Source: an uncultured Clostridia bacterium | GTDB taxonomy: Bacteria > Bacillota > Clostridia > Christensenellales > UBA1242 | Direction: 5' to 3' | Length of the DNA: 64,000 nt | Assembly (NCBI GenBank): GCA_947627545.1 | Contig: CANQWK010000004.1 | Span: 20,818-84,817, forward strand | Shown here: positions 39,698-50,257 of the stretch, piece after piece | How the letters are laid out: each line of letters begins with the position of its first letter | Numbering within the stretch: position 1 is the first letter of the stretch | Made by a program: the position numbers and the translations under genes | Notes under the pieces: model-generated | What the model was told of the DNA's origin: nothing | What the model saw: the letters and a program-made list of their open reading frames with translations, nothing else | Database searches by the model: none

Positions 39698-40593
39698 TGA
39701 AAAAAAGATTTATAACAAGCATTTATATTGTTTTAGCGGTTGCACTTGCAATAGGGTGCAAGTTTTTGCCTTTGAATATAGGTGATTATTTATTTGATAT
39801 CTTTATATTATGCTTAACATTTGTTGCGGCATTTGAGATGTGCAATTTAATTGAAAAATGTGGCAAAACTGTAAATAGATTATTTGCTGTTTTTTATTCA
39901 ATTTTTAATTATATTGTGCTTTTAATAAGTATAAATTTTGTAAAATATCAGTTTGTTGCTTTAATTCAAGTTTTTGCATTAATTGTTTATTTTGGAATAG
40001 TTCTTATTGCCGAAAGTGTAAGAAACAAAGGCTTTAAATTTGTTTCAAATTTAAAATCTAGTTTATATACATTGCTTGCTTGCGTTTATCCTGGCCTATT
40101 ATTTACTCTTTATTTAAACATAAACCATATAGACCAATTTGCAGGAATTAATCATTTATCTGTAATTTTAATTTTAATGGTAATTGCAATTACATTTTTA
40201 ACTGATACCTTTGCTTATCTTGTTGGCAGAACGCTAAAAGGACCAAAACTTGCACCTAAAATTAGTCCTAACAAAACCATAAGCGGTTCAATTGGCGGTT
40301 TAATTGGCGGAATAGCAGGGTCAATGTTGGTGTTTGCCTTAGTTTATAATGTAAAAAGTTTGGCAATAATTTTAGAAACATTTAACCTTGCTTGGTGGCA
40401 TTTTTTACTTATTGGATTGTTTGCTTCGGTGCTAGGTCAAATTGGAGATTTAGTTGAAAGCAAAATTAAACGCCAGGCACAAACAAAAGATAGTGGCAAC
40501 ATTTTTCCGGGGCATGGCGGAATGTTGGATAGAATAGATGCCATGATTTTTGTTGTTACATTTATTTTTGTTATTACGCTTGTTATAATTTAA
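39697..40593 (+). CDS. cdsA: phosphatidate cytidylyltransferase
   Basis: LTDTFAYLVGRTLKGPKLAPKISPNKTISGSIGG, KDSGNIFPGHGGMLDRID. Confidence 0.96.
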   Translation: MKKRFITSIYIVLAVALAIGCKFLPLNIGDYLFDIFILCLTFVAAFEMCNLIEKCGKTVNRLFAVFYSIFNYIVLLISINFVKYQFVALIQVFALIVYFGIVLIAESVRNKGFKFVSNLKSSLYTLLACVYPGLLFTLYLNINHIDQFAGINHLSVILILMVIAITFLTDTFAYLVGRTLKGPKLAPKISPNKTISGSIGGLIGGIAGSMLVFALVYNVKSLAIILETFNLAWWHFLLIGLFASVLGQIGDLVESKIKRQAQTKDSGNIFPGHGGMLDRIDAMIFVVTFIFVITLVII

Positions 40594-40652
40594 TATAACT
40601 ACTCTTTAATTATGAATATTTGTAACATAATTTTAATAAGTTAAAAGGAAGT

Positions 40653-41831
40653 ATGTCTAATTTAATTAGTGTATCAAGTGTTTTTTCTTATATTGGCTAT
40701 ATTGCAATAGCCATTATCGTTTTGTTATTTATGGTGCTTATACATGAATTAGGGCATTACACTGCTGGCAAGCTTTTAAAATTTAAAATTAACGAATTTA
40801 GCGTTGGTTTTGGACCAAAAATTTTGCAGAAAAAAAAGAAAAATGGCGAACTTTTATCTTTGCGAGCATTCCCTCTTGGCGGATATTGTGCTTTTGAGGG
40901 CGAAGATGAAGACGGTGTAGAAAATCCAGCGGCTTTTAACAATCAAAAACCTTGGAAAAGAATTATAGTTTTACTTGCTGGTGCGTTATTTAATTTTTTA
41001 AGCGGCATTATTTTTTCATTCATTCTTTTGTTAAGCCATGGCTATGATTTAGTTCAAGTTAACAATATAACGCCCGAGTCAATAAATTATGAATATATTA
41101 AGCAGGGCGATGTAATTCTTGGCATTGAAAACAATAAAATAGACTTTGTAAAAGATAAATATTTTAACACATTAATTAGTAATAAAGTAACAAAAGATTA
41201 CGCCACATATTCTGGAAGTTTGGAAGAACTTGAACAAGAAAATTTTTATGTAATTGATAACAAAGCATACTATTTTGTAGAATGTCCGCTTTTATACAAT
41301 GTTAAGCGAGATGGCAAAAAAATTGATGTTAATGGCAAAATAAATGTTGTTTACAATTCAAAAGGCGAATTAGAAGGTTGGTCGCTTTTAACAAGCAATA
41401 ATGCAGAGAGCAGAGAGTTTTCTATAACAACATATAAATATTCATTTTTAGAAAGCCTATCACAAGCCGTTCCATTTGCTTTTAAATGGGCGTGGAAAGT
41501 TCTTGTTGTGTTCTTTCAACTTATTACAGGGCAACTCTCAATTAAGGCGGTTGGTGGACCAGTAACAACAATTAACATGATTGCATCATCAACATCGCAA
41601 GTTGGTTTTGAATATATTTTAATTTTAATGCCTGCTCTTGCTGTTAACCTTGCCGTGTTTAACCTGTTGCCAATTCCTGCACTTGATGGTTTTCAAGCCA
41701 TATTTGTTGCCATTGAAGGAATTAGAAAAAAGCCAATAAAACGCAAAATTATAAATACAATAAATAATATAGGCTTGCTGGTTTTGCTTGGCTTTGTAAT
41801 TATTGTAGATATATTGCAGTTTGTTCTATAA
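40653..41831 (+). CDS. rseP: RIP metalloprotease RseP (site-2 protease)
   Basis: LIHELGHYTAGKLLKFKINEFSVGFGP, NLLPIPALDG. Confidence 0.95.
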   Translation: MSNLISVSSVFSYIGYIAIAIIVLLFMVLIHELGHYTAGKLLKFKINEFSVGFGPKILQKKKKNGELLSLRAFPLGGYCAFEGEDEDGVENPAAFNNQKPWKRIIVLLAGALFNFLSGIIFSFILLLSHGYDLVQVNNITPESINYEYIKQGDVILGIENNKIDFVKDKYFNTLISNKVTKDYATYSGSLEELEQENFYVIDNKAYYFVECPLLYNVKRDGKKIDVNGKINVVYNSKGELEGWSLLTSNNAESREFSITTYKYSFLESLSQAVPFAFKWAWKVLVVFFQLITGQLSIKAVGGPVTTINMIASSTSQVGFEYILILMPALAVNLAVFNLLPIPALDGFQAIFVAIEGIRKKPIKRKIINTINNIGLLVLLGFVIIVDILQFVL

Positions 41832-41974
41832 CTGCAATTTTTTTATCTATTTGTGATATTTACATTTCATTTACAAAAGAATATTATTTTAAAAAACCTA
41901 ATATGAAAAGATTAATATTTTTTAACCTTTGTAATGTTATCATAAATTAGTTAAATTAAGAACAAACCTTTTTC

Positions 41975-42012
41975 TTGACAAAAATGTCGGTGTTTGATAT
42001 AATAATTCTATG
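41975..42012 (+). promoter_or_regulatory. promoter predicting leaderless mRNA for the PolC-like exonuclease gene
   Basis: Perfect TTGACA-N17-TATAAT-N6-ATG; no SD. Confidence 0.7.
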
Positions 42013-43530
42013 GAAGGTCAGTTAGAACTTTTAGATAAATTATTTCCTGGGCTAAAATTGAAAGACGCCGTTTATACAGAAAAAACCAACACTTGTATGG
42101 TTAATTTTTTGTATAATCCAGAATGTTTTAAACCTGACAATTCTAATAAATCCATTTTACTTCAAAAACTTAAAGAAATTATTGGCGACTATGTAAATAT
42201 TGATATCAATTTTGTAAATTGCCCATTAGATAAAAGGGCAATAGCAAATCATACATATTCAACAATTATTAACACATTTCCTGCGCTAAACAAAAACTTT
42301 ACATTTGATGATGTCGGCGTGGAAATTGAAGATATAACAGTTAAAATAAAATTAAAACTTTCGCCCAGCATTTTTGACTACGCAACCAGCTTAAACAGGG
42401 AGAAATTAATTGCGGAAAAATTAAAGGAAAGTTTTTTAGCCGACTTTATTGTTGAATTTGTAAAAAAGGACATTACAACTCAACAAACCGATGCAATAAA
42501 AAATAACCTTGAATTTATGGCAAGCATAAAATCGGCAGAAGATAAAACAGTATATGAATTGTTTGATATTGCGGATATTATTGGTAAAAATGAATATACT
42601 TTGGCATCGGATTTTAGCAAAATAAAAACGCCGGTTGAGAACATAGTTATATGCGGAGAAGTAACAAATGTTCAACGAAAAACTTATACAAAATCGTTTA
42701 CCAAAAATGGCGAGAAAAAGGACATTGAACATGCATTTTATAATTTTACAATAAAAAATGATGGCAAATTTTTATATTGCAGCATTTTTCCTAGGCAGGC
42801 GGACGAAATTAAAGGCGATTTAATTGAAGTAGGCATGAAAGTTTGTTGCTTTGGCTCGTTTAGACTATTCAACAATAAACTTAATTTTACAGCAACAAGC
42901 ATAGCGAGATGCGACTATAAAAGGGAAGATATAAAATCAAAAATAAAAACTGTGAACGAAAATTATCATACAGTTTTTCCGCAAAAATATGTAGATTACG
43001 AACAAAGCGGACTATTTGATGAACAAGAAAAGGAATTAAAAGGCAGTTATGTTGTTTTTGACCTTGAAACAACGGGCATTGAAAGCAGCAAAGATGATAT
43101 TATTGAAATTGGTGCGTGCAAAATAGTTGACGGGCAAATTAAAGAAACCTTTTCAACATTTGTTAACCCTGAGCGGCACATTCCAGCCGATGCATCAAAA
43201 GTGAACAACATTTACGATAATATGGTGGCGGATGCACCAACAATTAATTATGTATTGCCAGATTTCTATAAATTTTGTTACGGCAGCACATTAGTAGGAC
43301 AAAACGTGGCTTTTGATATAGGCTTTATTTATAATGTTTCTAAAAAATTATCTTATAACTTCGATAATCCGCTTGAAGATACTTTGCAAATGGCACGTGA
43401 AAAATTGCCAGGATTAAAAAATTATAAACTAGGCACAATTGTTGAAAAACTTAACATTGTGCTAGAAAATGCTCATCGTGCATTAAATGATGCCATAGCC
43501 ACTGCCAAAGTGTTTATAAAATTGAAATAG
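42010..43530 (+). CDS. PolC-type N-terminal/OB plus DnaQ-type 3'-5' exonuclease, lacking PHP and polymerase domains
   Basis: ExoI FDLETTG, ExoII GQNVAFDIGF, ExoIII HRALNDA; N-terminal PolC-like and OB-like regions; position between rseP and rimP; ends with terminator. Confidence 0.85.
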   Translation: MEGQLELLDKLFPGLKLKDAVYTEKTNTCMVNFLYNPECFKPDNSNKSILLQKLKEIIGDYVNIDINFVNCPLDKRAIANHTYSTIINTFPALNKNFTFDDVGVEIEDITVKIKLKLSPSIFDYATSLNREKLIAEKLKESFLADFIVEFVKKDITTQQTDAIKNNLEFMASIKSAEDKTVYELFDIADIIGKNEYTLASDFSKIKTPVENIVICGEVTNVQRKTYTKSFTKNGEKKDIEHAFYNFTIKNDGKFLYCSIFPRQADEIKGDLIEVGMKVCCFGSFRLFNNKLNFTATSIARCDYKREDIKSKIKTVNENYHTVFPQKYVDYEQSGLFDEQEKELKGSYVVFDLETTGIESSKDDIIEIGACKIVDGQIKETFSTFVNPERHIPADASKVNNIYDNMVADAPTINYVLPDFYKFCYGSTLVGQNVAFDIGFIYNVSKKLSYNFDNPLEDTLQMAREKLPGLKNYKLGTIVEKLNIVLENAHRALNDAIATAKVFIKLK

Positions 43531-43550
43531 TGGCACTCTCGCCACTTTTT
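43529..43550 (+). terminator. terminator after PolC-like exonuclease
   Basis: AGTGGC-ACTCTC-GCCACT-TTTT. Confidence 0.9.
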
Positions 43551-43552
43551 AT

Positions 43553-43590
43553 TTGCAGTTAATTGTAAAATTTATTATAATTTAAATATG
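43553..43590 (+). promoter_or_regulatory. promoter predicting leaderless mRNA for HD protein
   Basis: TTGCAG-N17-TATAAT-N6-ATG; no SD. Confidence 0.6.
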
Positions 43591-44220
43591 TTTAACTATA
43601 AAGATACAATTCATGATAAAGAAATTATCAATATCTATAATGAAATTGAAAAGAAAACTAACTATGTTTTATCTCACGGCTTAAAGCATATAAATAATGT
43701 TATAACTCACTGCAAAAATATAGCAAAGGAAATAAGCTTAAATAGTGAAGAAACAAAATTGCTTTTAATTGCTGCCTCGTTGCACGATGTAGGCCGTAAT
43801 TTTGCCGAACAAGACCATCATATAGCAGGTTTGCAATTTATTAAAAATTATTTAAAAGGCAAATTAAACCCAGAAGAAATAGACATTGTTTGCTCGGCAA
43901 TTTTTTATCATGATACAAAATCATGTAATTTTGAAAAAATGGATAACATTGCATTTTGCCTAATTTTAGCGGATAAATTGGACTATGAAAAATCACGCTT
44001 AATTCCAGAGTTAATAGACAATAATCCAAAATTAAATTTTTATTTAAACATAAAAAAAATAGATGTAAAATGCACAAATTTAAAATTAGAAATAAGGTTT
44101 TTTGTTAAAAATAAAAACTTTGAAAACGAAATTTATCTTTTTATAGATAAAATGAAAGATATTTTAGATAATTTTACAAGTCATTTCAATTTAAGCGGTT
44201 GGGAATTAAAAATGTTATAG
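43588..44220 (+). CDS. HD-domain phosphohydrolase
   Basis: LSHGLKHINNVITHC...LLIAASLHDVGRNF...DHHIAG. Confidence 0.88.
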   Translation: MFNYKDTIHDKEIINIYNEIEKKTNYVLSHGLKHINNVITHCKNIAKEISLNSEETKLLLIAASLHDVGRNFAEQDHHIAGLQFIKNYLKGKLNPEEIDIVCSAIFYHDTKSCNFEKMDNIAFCLILADKLDYEKSRLIPELIDNNPKLNFYLNIKKIDVKCTNLKLEIRFFVKNKNFENEIYLFIDKMKDILDNFTSHFNLSGWELKML

Positions 44221-44246
44221 ATTTTTTAAAAAATTTGCAAAATCTA

Positions 44247-44329
44247 TTGATTTTTAAAAATCTTTGTACTATAATATAAGTAATGTAGGAGTGGGCAACC
44301 ACTCCTAACTTACTTTTTAAGGGAGTTAT
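44247..44329 (+). promoter_or_regulatory. rimP-nusA-infB operon promoter with terminator-like hairpin at +1
   Basis: TTGATT-N17-TATAAT; hairpin 44278-44315 (AAGTAA..GGAGTGG-GCAA-CCACTCC..TTACTT) followed by T run, then SD. Confidence 0.7.
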
Positions 44330-44782
44330 ATGAAAGTTGCAGATTTAGTTTTTGAAAACATTAAACCGCTTTTTAAAGGCGATATTAGGCTAGTGGAAGT
44401 GGAATATGTAAAACGCAACGATGGAATGCACCTTGTAGTTTACATTGATAAAGACGGCGGAGTTTCTATTGACGATTGCGTTGAAATTAACAATTTAATA
44501 GACCCTATTATTGAAGATTTAAACCCAACATATGACGAACGCTACTGTTTAGATGTATCTTCTTATGGGCTAGATAAACCTTTAAAATATGATTGGCAAT
44601 TTAAAAAATATACAAATGAAAAGGTTGATGTTAAACTTTATAAAAAGGTTGACGGCAAAAAAGAATTTGTTGCAACACTTTTAGGCAAGGACGAACAAAA
44701 AGCATATTTTAATTTAGATAATCAAAACCTTTCATTTAATTTAAGCGACATTGCATATATAATTCCACATATAGATTTTTAA
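44330..44782 (+). CDS. rimP: ribosome maturation factor RimP
   Basis: LVEVEYVKRNDGMHLVVYIDKDGGVSIDDCVEINNLI, YCLDVSSYGLDKPL. Confidence 0.95.
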   Translation: MKVADLVFENIKPLFKGDIRLVEVEYVKRNDGMHLVVYIDKDGGVSIDDCVEINNLIDPIIEDLNPTYDERYCLDVSSYGLDKPLKYDWQFKKYTNEKVDVKLYKKVDGKKEFVATLLGKDEQKAYFNLDNQNLSFNLSDIAYIIPHIDF

Positions 44783-44802
44783 GGAGAAATTAGGAGTAAT
44801 TT

Positions 44803-45933
44803 ATGATTAATAAAGATTTTTTTGAAGCGTTAAAAGACCTAGAAGCCGAAAAAGGAATTAATGAAGAGGCTTTTATTCAAGATTTAGAACAAGCATTAAC
44901 TGCTGCTTACAAAAAGAACAGCGGCATGGCAAAAAACGCACAAGTTAGGTTGTTTCCAGATAAAAACACAATAAAAATATATTCATATCGCACAGTTGTT
45001 GCAGAAGTGGAAGATGAAGAAAAGGAAATCAGCTTAGAAGACGCTAAACAAATTAAACATTCATACAAAATTGGCGACCAAGTTATGCAAGAAGAAAGCA
45101 CTAAGGAATTTAGCCGAATAGCTGTTCAAACTGCAAAACAAGTTATAACTCAAAAAATTAAAGAAAGAGAAAAACAATCTAACCTAAAAGATTTTGCCGA
45201 AAAAGAAGGCAAACTAATTGTTGCCAATGTAAAAAGAATTGATTTAGACAATGTTTTCCTTGAACTTGGCGGAACATCGTTAGAAGGTTTGCTAACTAAA
45301 AAAGATATGTTGCCTTCCGACCATTTAAAACAAGGCGATAGAGTAAAAGTATATGTTCGCCATATCAAAGACGATTTTAGAGGCACAGTTGTTCAAGTAA
45401 CAAGAACTCATCCTAATTTTGTTAAAATGTTGTTAGAAATGGAAGTTCCAGAATTAAATAATGGCGATGTAAAAATTGTTGGCTTAGTTAGAGAAGCAGG
45501 TTTAAGAACAAAAATTGCCGTTTCAACAACCGTTCCAAACCTTGACGCAGTTGGTGCTTGCGTAGGCAATAAAGGGGCAAGAATAAATTCTGTAATAAAC
45601 GAACTTAATGGCGAAAAAATAGACATTATAAATTATAGCGAAAACCCTGCCAACTATATTGTTGCAGCATTAAGCCCTGCCGAAGTAAGCGAAATTACTG
45701 TAGATACCGCCGCAGGCATAGCAAATGTGCTTGTTCCTGAAAACAAATTATCTTTGGCAATTGGCAAAGGTGGGCATAATGTAAGGTTAGCCGCAAAATT
45801 AACAGGGTACAAAATAGATGTTAAAGCGGCTCAACAACAATCACAAACTTCAAAACAAAATGATGTTGTAAGCACATCAAGTGCAAACATAATTTTAGAT
45901 GACGATTTCTTTAATGATATTGATGATGAATAG
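44803..45933 (+). CDS. nusA: transcription termination/antitermination protein NusA
   Basis: S1 and KH domains; GACVGNKGARINSVINELNGEKIDII. Confidence 0.98.
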   Translation: MINKDFFEALKDLEAEKGINEEAFIQDLEQALTAAYKKNSGMAKNAQVRLFPDKNTIKIYSYRTVVAEVEDEEKEISLEDAKQIKHSYKIGDQVMQEESTKEFSRIAVQTAKQVITQKIKEREKQSNLKDFAEKEGKLIVANVKRIDLDNVFLELGGTSLEGLLTKKDMLPSDHLKQGDRVKVYVRHIKDDFRGTVVQVTRTHPNFVKMLLEMEVPELNNGDVKIVGLVREAGLRTKIAVSTTVPNLDAVGACVGNKGARINSVINELNGEKIDIINYSENPANYIVAALSPAEVSEITVDTAAGIANVLVPENKLSLAIGKGGHNVRLAAKLTGYKIDVKAAQQQSQTSKQNDVVSTSSANIILDDDFFNDIDDE

Positions 45934-45942
45934 GAGAAATTA

Positions 45943-46200
45943 ATGCACATTAAAGGTGAGCGTAAATGTATTGCCTGCAAACAAAACAAGCCACAAAGCG
46001 AAATGTTACGAATTGCAAAAATTAACAATCAATTTGTGCTAGATAAAGAAAACAAACTTGGAGGGCGAGGTGCATACATTTGCAAAACAAAGGATTGCAT
46101 TAGCCTTACAATCAAAAAAAAAGCTCTTAACCGAGCATTTAAAATGAATGTAGGCAACGAAATTTATAACATATTAGGGGAGTATGAACAAAATAATTAG
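45943..46200 (+). CDS. rnpM: YlxR/RnpM family protein
   Basis: RKCIACKQNKPQSEMLRIAK, GGRGAYICK. Confidence 0.95.
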   Translation: MHIKGERKCIACKQNKPQSEMLRIAKINNQFVLDKENKLGGRGAYICKTKDCISLTIKKKALNRAFKMNVGNEIYNILGEYEQNN

Positions 46201-46483
46201 TTACATTGGCTTTGCAATTAAAGCAAAAAAAATAATAATAGGTCAAGGCAAACTTAAATCGGCAACACAAAAAGTTTATTTAATTTTAGTTTCAAATTCA
46301 GCAACTAAAAATTTAAAGGATTTAGCTCTAAATGTTGCAAATAAACAGGGCTGTCAAATTATTATTACTAACTGCGAACTTTCAATGTTAACTAATTTAA
46401 ACGATATAAAAATTATTGGAATAACCGACCAAAATTTAGCAAACGCAATTTTAAAAGAGAAGGAGAAAATTAATATTGGCTAA
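46184..46483 (+). CDS. ylxQ: L7Ae/YlxQ-family RNA-binding protein
   Basis: ISYIGFAIKAKKIIIGQGK; between rnpM and infB. Confidence 0.9.
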   Translation: MNKIISYIGFAIKAKKIIIGQGKLKSATQKVYLILVSNSATKNLKDLALNVANKQGCQIIITNCELSMLTNLNDIKIIGITDQNLANAILKEKEKINIG

Positions 46484-48938
46484 CGAAAAAAATCAAGATT
46501 TTAACAAATCAATTAAAGCTTTACAAGCAATGGTAACCGACAAGATGTTTATTTCACTTGGCGAAAAATTTTTCAATTTAAAGCAAGAACTTTCAAGTTT
46601 AACACGAGCTTTAAAAGAAAAAGAAAATGCACTATTGTTAAGTGAAAATAAACCTCAAATTCAGGAAGTTAAAGAAGAACCTAAGCCTATTGTTAGCGAA
46701 GTTCCTTCAACTAAAATTGAAGAAAGGCCTACTGCTCAATCTGAAAGTAAGCCAAAATATGATAATCAAAAATTTAAGAATAAAGAATTTAATTCTAAAC
46801 GTCCATTTAACCAACCATTTAACCAAAATAACTCCAACTCTAATTTCAATAATGCAAACGCTAATTTTAACAAAAATAAAAACCCTAATTTTAAACAAAA
46901 TAAACCTAATTTAAATAAAACATTACAAAAACCACCTTTTAATAAAGAACAAAAGCGTCCAAGCATAAATTATGCACAACCAGTTATTACTTCAACTCCT
47001 AACCGCACTTTTGCTAACAAGAAAAAGGACTCTCATTTTGAAGAAAAACGTCAATATACTAAACGTGATTTATTAAAGCGTGGTATGATTTCCGAGGGCA
47101 ATGATGAAGAAAGACTATCAATTGTCCGTAAGGCAAAAACCAAAAAGAAAGAGGTTGAAACTCAAACAATAACCAAACCACAGGGCCCAGTTATTATTAA
47201 CACTGAAAACATTACAGTTAAATTATTGTCGGAATTAAGTGGCAAACCTGTAAGCGAAATTATTAAAAAATTTATGGTTCTTGGCATGATGGTTACCATA
47301 AATTCGGTAATTGAATTTTCAACAGCCGAGTTAATCATGTCCGATATGGGCATTGAAATTATTCAAAAATTAGATAAAACCAGCGAAGACAAACTAAAAG
47401 AAGTTCAACAAAACATTAAATCTTATAATGAGGCAGAAGCAGTTGTTCGCCCTCCAATTGTTACAGTTATGGGACATGTTGACCACGGCAAAACAAGTTT
47501 GCTAGATTATATTCGCAAATCAAAAGTAGCATTAGGCGAAGCGGGCGGAATTACACAGGCAATTGGTGCGTATAGAGTAAAATTAAATGATAAATATATT
47601 ACATTTATTGATACTCCAGGGCATGAAGCATTTACCGCAATGCGTGCAAGGGGAGCTTCGGTTACCGATATTGCAATTTTAATTGTAGCGGCAGATGATG
47701 GCGTAATGCCTCAAACAGTAGAGGCAATAAATCAAATTAAAGTTGCCAAAATTCCTATGATTGTGGCAATAAATAAAATAGATAAACCGCACGCCGACCC
47801 AGACAGAATTTTACAACAACTTGCCGAACATGATGTTTTGCCAGAAGCGTGGGGTGGCGATGCAATTATTTGTAAAATTTCAGCACATACCGGTGAGGGT
47901 ATAGACAAATTGTTAGAAACAATTTTGTTAGTTGCAGAAATGCAAAATTTAAAAGCAAATCCTAACATGCCTGCAATAGGAACAATTATGGAAGCTCGCC
48001 TAGACAAAGGCAAAGGAGCAATTGCATCATTAATAGTTAAAGATGGCTCGTTAAAAGTTGGCGACACAATAGTTTCAGGCACAAGTTTATGTAAAGTTAA
48101 AGCAATGATAGATGAAAATAATAGGCAAGTAAAAGTTGCTGAACCGTCAATGCCTGTTACCGTGCTAGGCTTTAATGAAGTGCCAGATGCAGGAGAAGTA
48201 TTTACTGCCGTAGATGAAAAACTTTCTAAACAAATTGTAGAAGAACGCAAAGCGAAAAAGAAAGAAGAATTAATTAAAAACAGCGGCGGTAACACATTGG
48301 AAGATTTAATTCAAAAAACCAGCGAAAAAGATATAAAAATCTTAAATATAGTGCTAAAAACCGATGTAAATGGCTCACTAGAAGCAATAAAAGCGTCTGT
48401 AATGAAATTTGTTAATGACGAAGTTAAAATTAACATTTTGCATAGCGGTGTTGGTGCGGTTAATGAAAGTGATTTAATTCTTGCCAACGCATCAAACGCA
48501 ATGATAATAGCATTTAATGTAGGTCAAGATAGTAAGGTAAAAGCAACTGCCGAACGCATGAAAATTAAAATATATTCATATAAAATTATTTATGAATTGT
48601 TAGACGAAATTGAACGTGTTGTTAAAGGCATGAAAGCCCCTAAATATGAGGAAGAATATCTAGGTAAAGCCGAAGTTTTGGCTGTGTTTAAACTTTCAAA
48701 TTCTGGCATAGTTGCCGGTTGCATGGTTAGAGATGGAAAATTGGTACGAGGCGAACACGTTCGCATTTATAGAGGAGATAAAGTTATTGCCGAAACTGAA
48801 ATAAAATCTTTAAAAATTGTTAAAGACGATGTTAAAGAAGCCGGCAAAGATAGAGAATGCGGCGTAAAAACTAACTTTGATGAAGTTCAAGTTGGAGATA
48901 GAATTGAATGCTTTACACTTAAAAGGATTGAAGAATGA
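46476..48938 (+). CDS. infB: translation initiation factor IF-2 (TTG start)
   Basis: [34 protein letters not shown]; Asn/Lys/Phe-rich N-terminal extension. Confidence 0.98.
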   Translation: MANEKNQDFNKSIKALQAMVTDKMFISLGEKFFNLKQELSSLTRALKEKENALLLSENKPQIQEVKEEPKPIVSEVPSTKIEERPTAQSESKPKYDNQKFKNKEFNSKRPFNQPFNQNNSNSNFNNANANFNKNKNPNFKQNKPNLNKTLQKPPFNKEQKRPSINYAQPVITSTPNRTFANKKKDSHFEEKRQYTKRDLLKRGMISEGNDEERLSIVRKAKTKKKEVETQTITKPQGPVIINTENITVKLLSELSGKPVSEIIKKFMVLGMMVTINSVIEFSTAELIMSDMGIEIIQKLDKTSEDKLKEVQQNIKSYNEAEAVVRPPIVTVMGHVDHGKTSLLDYIRKSKVALGEAGGITQAIGAYRVKLNDKYITFIDTPGHEAFTAMRARGASVTDIAILIVAADDGVMPQTVEAINQIKVAKIPMIVAINKIDKPHADPDRILQQLAEHDVLPEAWGGDAIICKISAHTGEGIDKLLETILLVAEMQNLKANPNMPAIGTIMEARLDKGKGAIASLIVKDGSLKVGDTIVSGTSLCKVKAMIDENNRQVKVAEPSMPVTVLGFNEVPDAGEVFTAVDEKLSKQIVEERKAKKKEELIKNSGGNTLEDLIQKTSEKDIKILNIVLKTDVNGSLEAIKASVMKFVNDEVKINILHSGVGAVNESDLILANASNAMIIAFNVGQDSKVKATAERMKIKIYSYKIIYELLDEIERVVKGMKAPKYEEEYLGKAEVLAVFKLSNSGIVAGCMVRDGKLVRGEHVRIYRGDKVIAETEIKSLKIVKDDVKEAGKDRECGVKTNFDEVQVGDRIECFTLKRIEE

Positions 48939-49303
48939 AAAGTGTAAGACTAGAAAGAATTAACAGCGAACTTCAAAAAGCCATTTCAAACATAATAGAC
49001 AATGATTTGCGAGACCCTCAGATTAATGCAATAATTAGTGTTACACAAGTTAGCGTTACACCAGATTTAGCTTATGCCAAGGTATATTTGACTTCAATAG
49101 GTAAAACTCAGCCAGAAGAAGTTGTAAATCGAATTAAAGGTGCAGGCGGTTTTATTAGAGGTCAACTTTCTAAAAAAGTTAAACTAAGAATAACTCCAAG
49201 GCTAGAATTTATTTTAGATACTTCGGAAGAATATTCTAACAAAATTGAAAACATTTTAAAAAATATAAAATATACAACTGCACCAGACGAAAGCGAAAAA
49301 TAA
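48935..49303 (+). CDS. rbfA: ribosome-binding factor A
   Basis: RLERINSELQKAISNIIDNDLRDPQ. Confidence 0.96.
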   Translation: MKSVRLERINSELQKAISNIIDNDLRDPQINAIISVTQVSVTPDLAYAKVYLTSIGKTQPEEVVNRIKGAGGFIRGQLSKKVKLRITPRLEFILDTSEEYSNKIENILKNIKYTTAPDESEK

Positions 49304-49327
49304 AAAATAAAACACAATAAGGAATTT

Positions 49328-50200
49328 ATGTTAAACATAAATACAAACAAAACCATAAAAAACGGCTTTTTGCCAATAAATAAACCATCAGGTTGGACAA
49401 GCTTTGATGTGGTAAACAAACTTAAACATTTGCTAAAAATTAGCAAAGTGGGGCATTTAGGTACGCTTGACCCAATGGCAACAGGCGTTTTGCTTGTAAC
49501 AATAGGCAAAGCAACAAAATTATTTGACCTAATGCAAGAAAAACGCAAAACCTATCTAGCTAAATTTGAATTTGGATATTCAACTGATACACTAGATTCT
49601 AGCGGAACAATAATAGAAAAATGCAACAAAATACCAACACTTAAAGAAATTAACAATGTTTTGCCAAAATTTATTGGTAAAATAATGCAAATTCCACCAA
49701 AATATAGTGCAAAAAATGTTAATGGCAAAAGAGCTTACGAATTAGCACGAAACAACATTGATTTCAATTTAAAACCAAAACAAGTAGAAATTTACAATTT
49801 AAAAATAATAAACTACGAGAACAATGTGTTAACCATTGAAATTTGTTGCGGTTCAGGAACTTATATTCGTTCGCTTGCACGAGATTTTGGCATAGAACTA
49901 AAATCTCTTGCCACAATGACCGAGTTAACTCGAACGCAAGTTGGAGCATTTTCTTTAAAAAATTGCGTTGAAATATCTAATTTAAACGAGCAAAACGTTT
50001 ATGAAGCGATTATGCCAATTAATAAATTGTTAAATATTCCAGAAATTGAGTTAAATAGCAATAATTCTGTACTTTTAAATGGCAGAACAATTACTTTATT
50101 TAAAAATGACGGACTTTATTTGTTAAAAGATAAAGAAAATGACTTGGCGATAATTGAAATTAACGATAATTTGGCAAAAATGAAGATATTTTTAGGCTAA
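49328..50200 (+). CDS. truB: tRNA pseudouridine55 synthase
   Basis: NGFLPINKPSGWTSFDVV, VGHLGTLDPMATGVL, GTYIRSLARDFG. Confidence 0.98.
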   Translation: MLNINTNKTIKNGFLPINKPSGWTSFDVVNKLKHLLKISKVGHLGTLDPMATGVLLVTIGKATKLFDLMQEKRKTYLAKFEFGYSTDTLDSSGTIIEKCNKIPTLKEINNVLPKFIGKIMQIPPKYSAKNVNGKRAYELARNNIDFNLKPKQVEIYNLKIINYENNVLTIEICCGSGTYIRSLARDFGIELKSLATMTELTRTQVGAFSLKNCVEISNLNEQNVYEAIMPINKLLNIPEIELNSNNSVLLNGRTITLFKNDGLYLLKDKENDLAIIEINDNLAKMKIFLG

Positions 50201-50257
50201 ACTGTTGCCAAAAATAAAAAAATATGATAGAATAAAATATATTTAAGGAGAAATTTT

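Noticed and set aside
43531-44329. Possible frameshifted remainder of polC downstream of the exonuclease gene
   Set aside because: The region contains a terminator, a promoter, an HD-domain gene and the rimP leader; no polymerase-like sequence in the ORFs given.
46642-46914. Alternative-frame + strand ORF within infB
   Set aside because: Arises from the low-complexity Asn/Lys-rich segment; no SD and low-complexity translation.
47732-48295. 187-aa minus-strand ORF antisense to infB
   Set aside because: Lies inside the conserved IF-2 GTPase region on the opposite strand; composition is a shadow of the coding strand; no SD.
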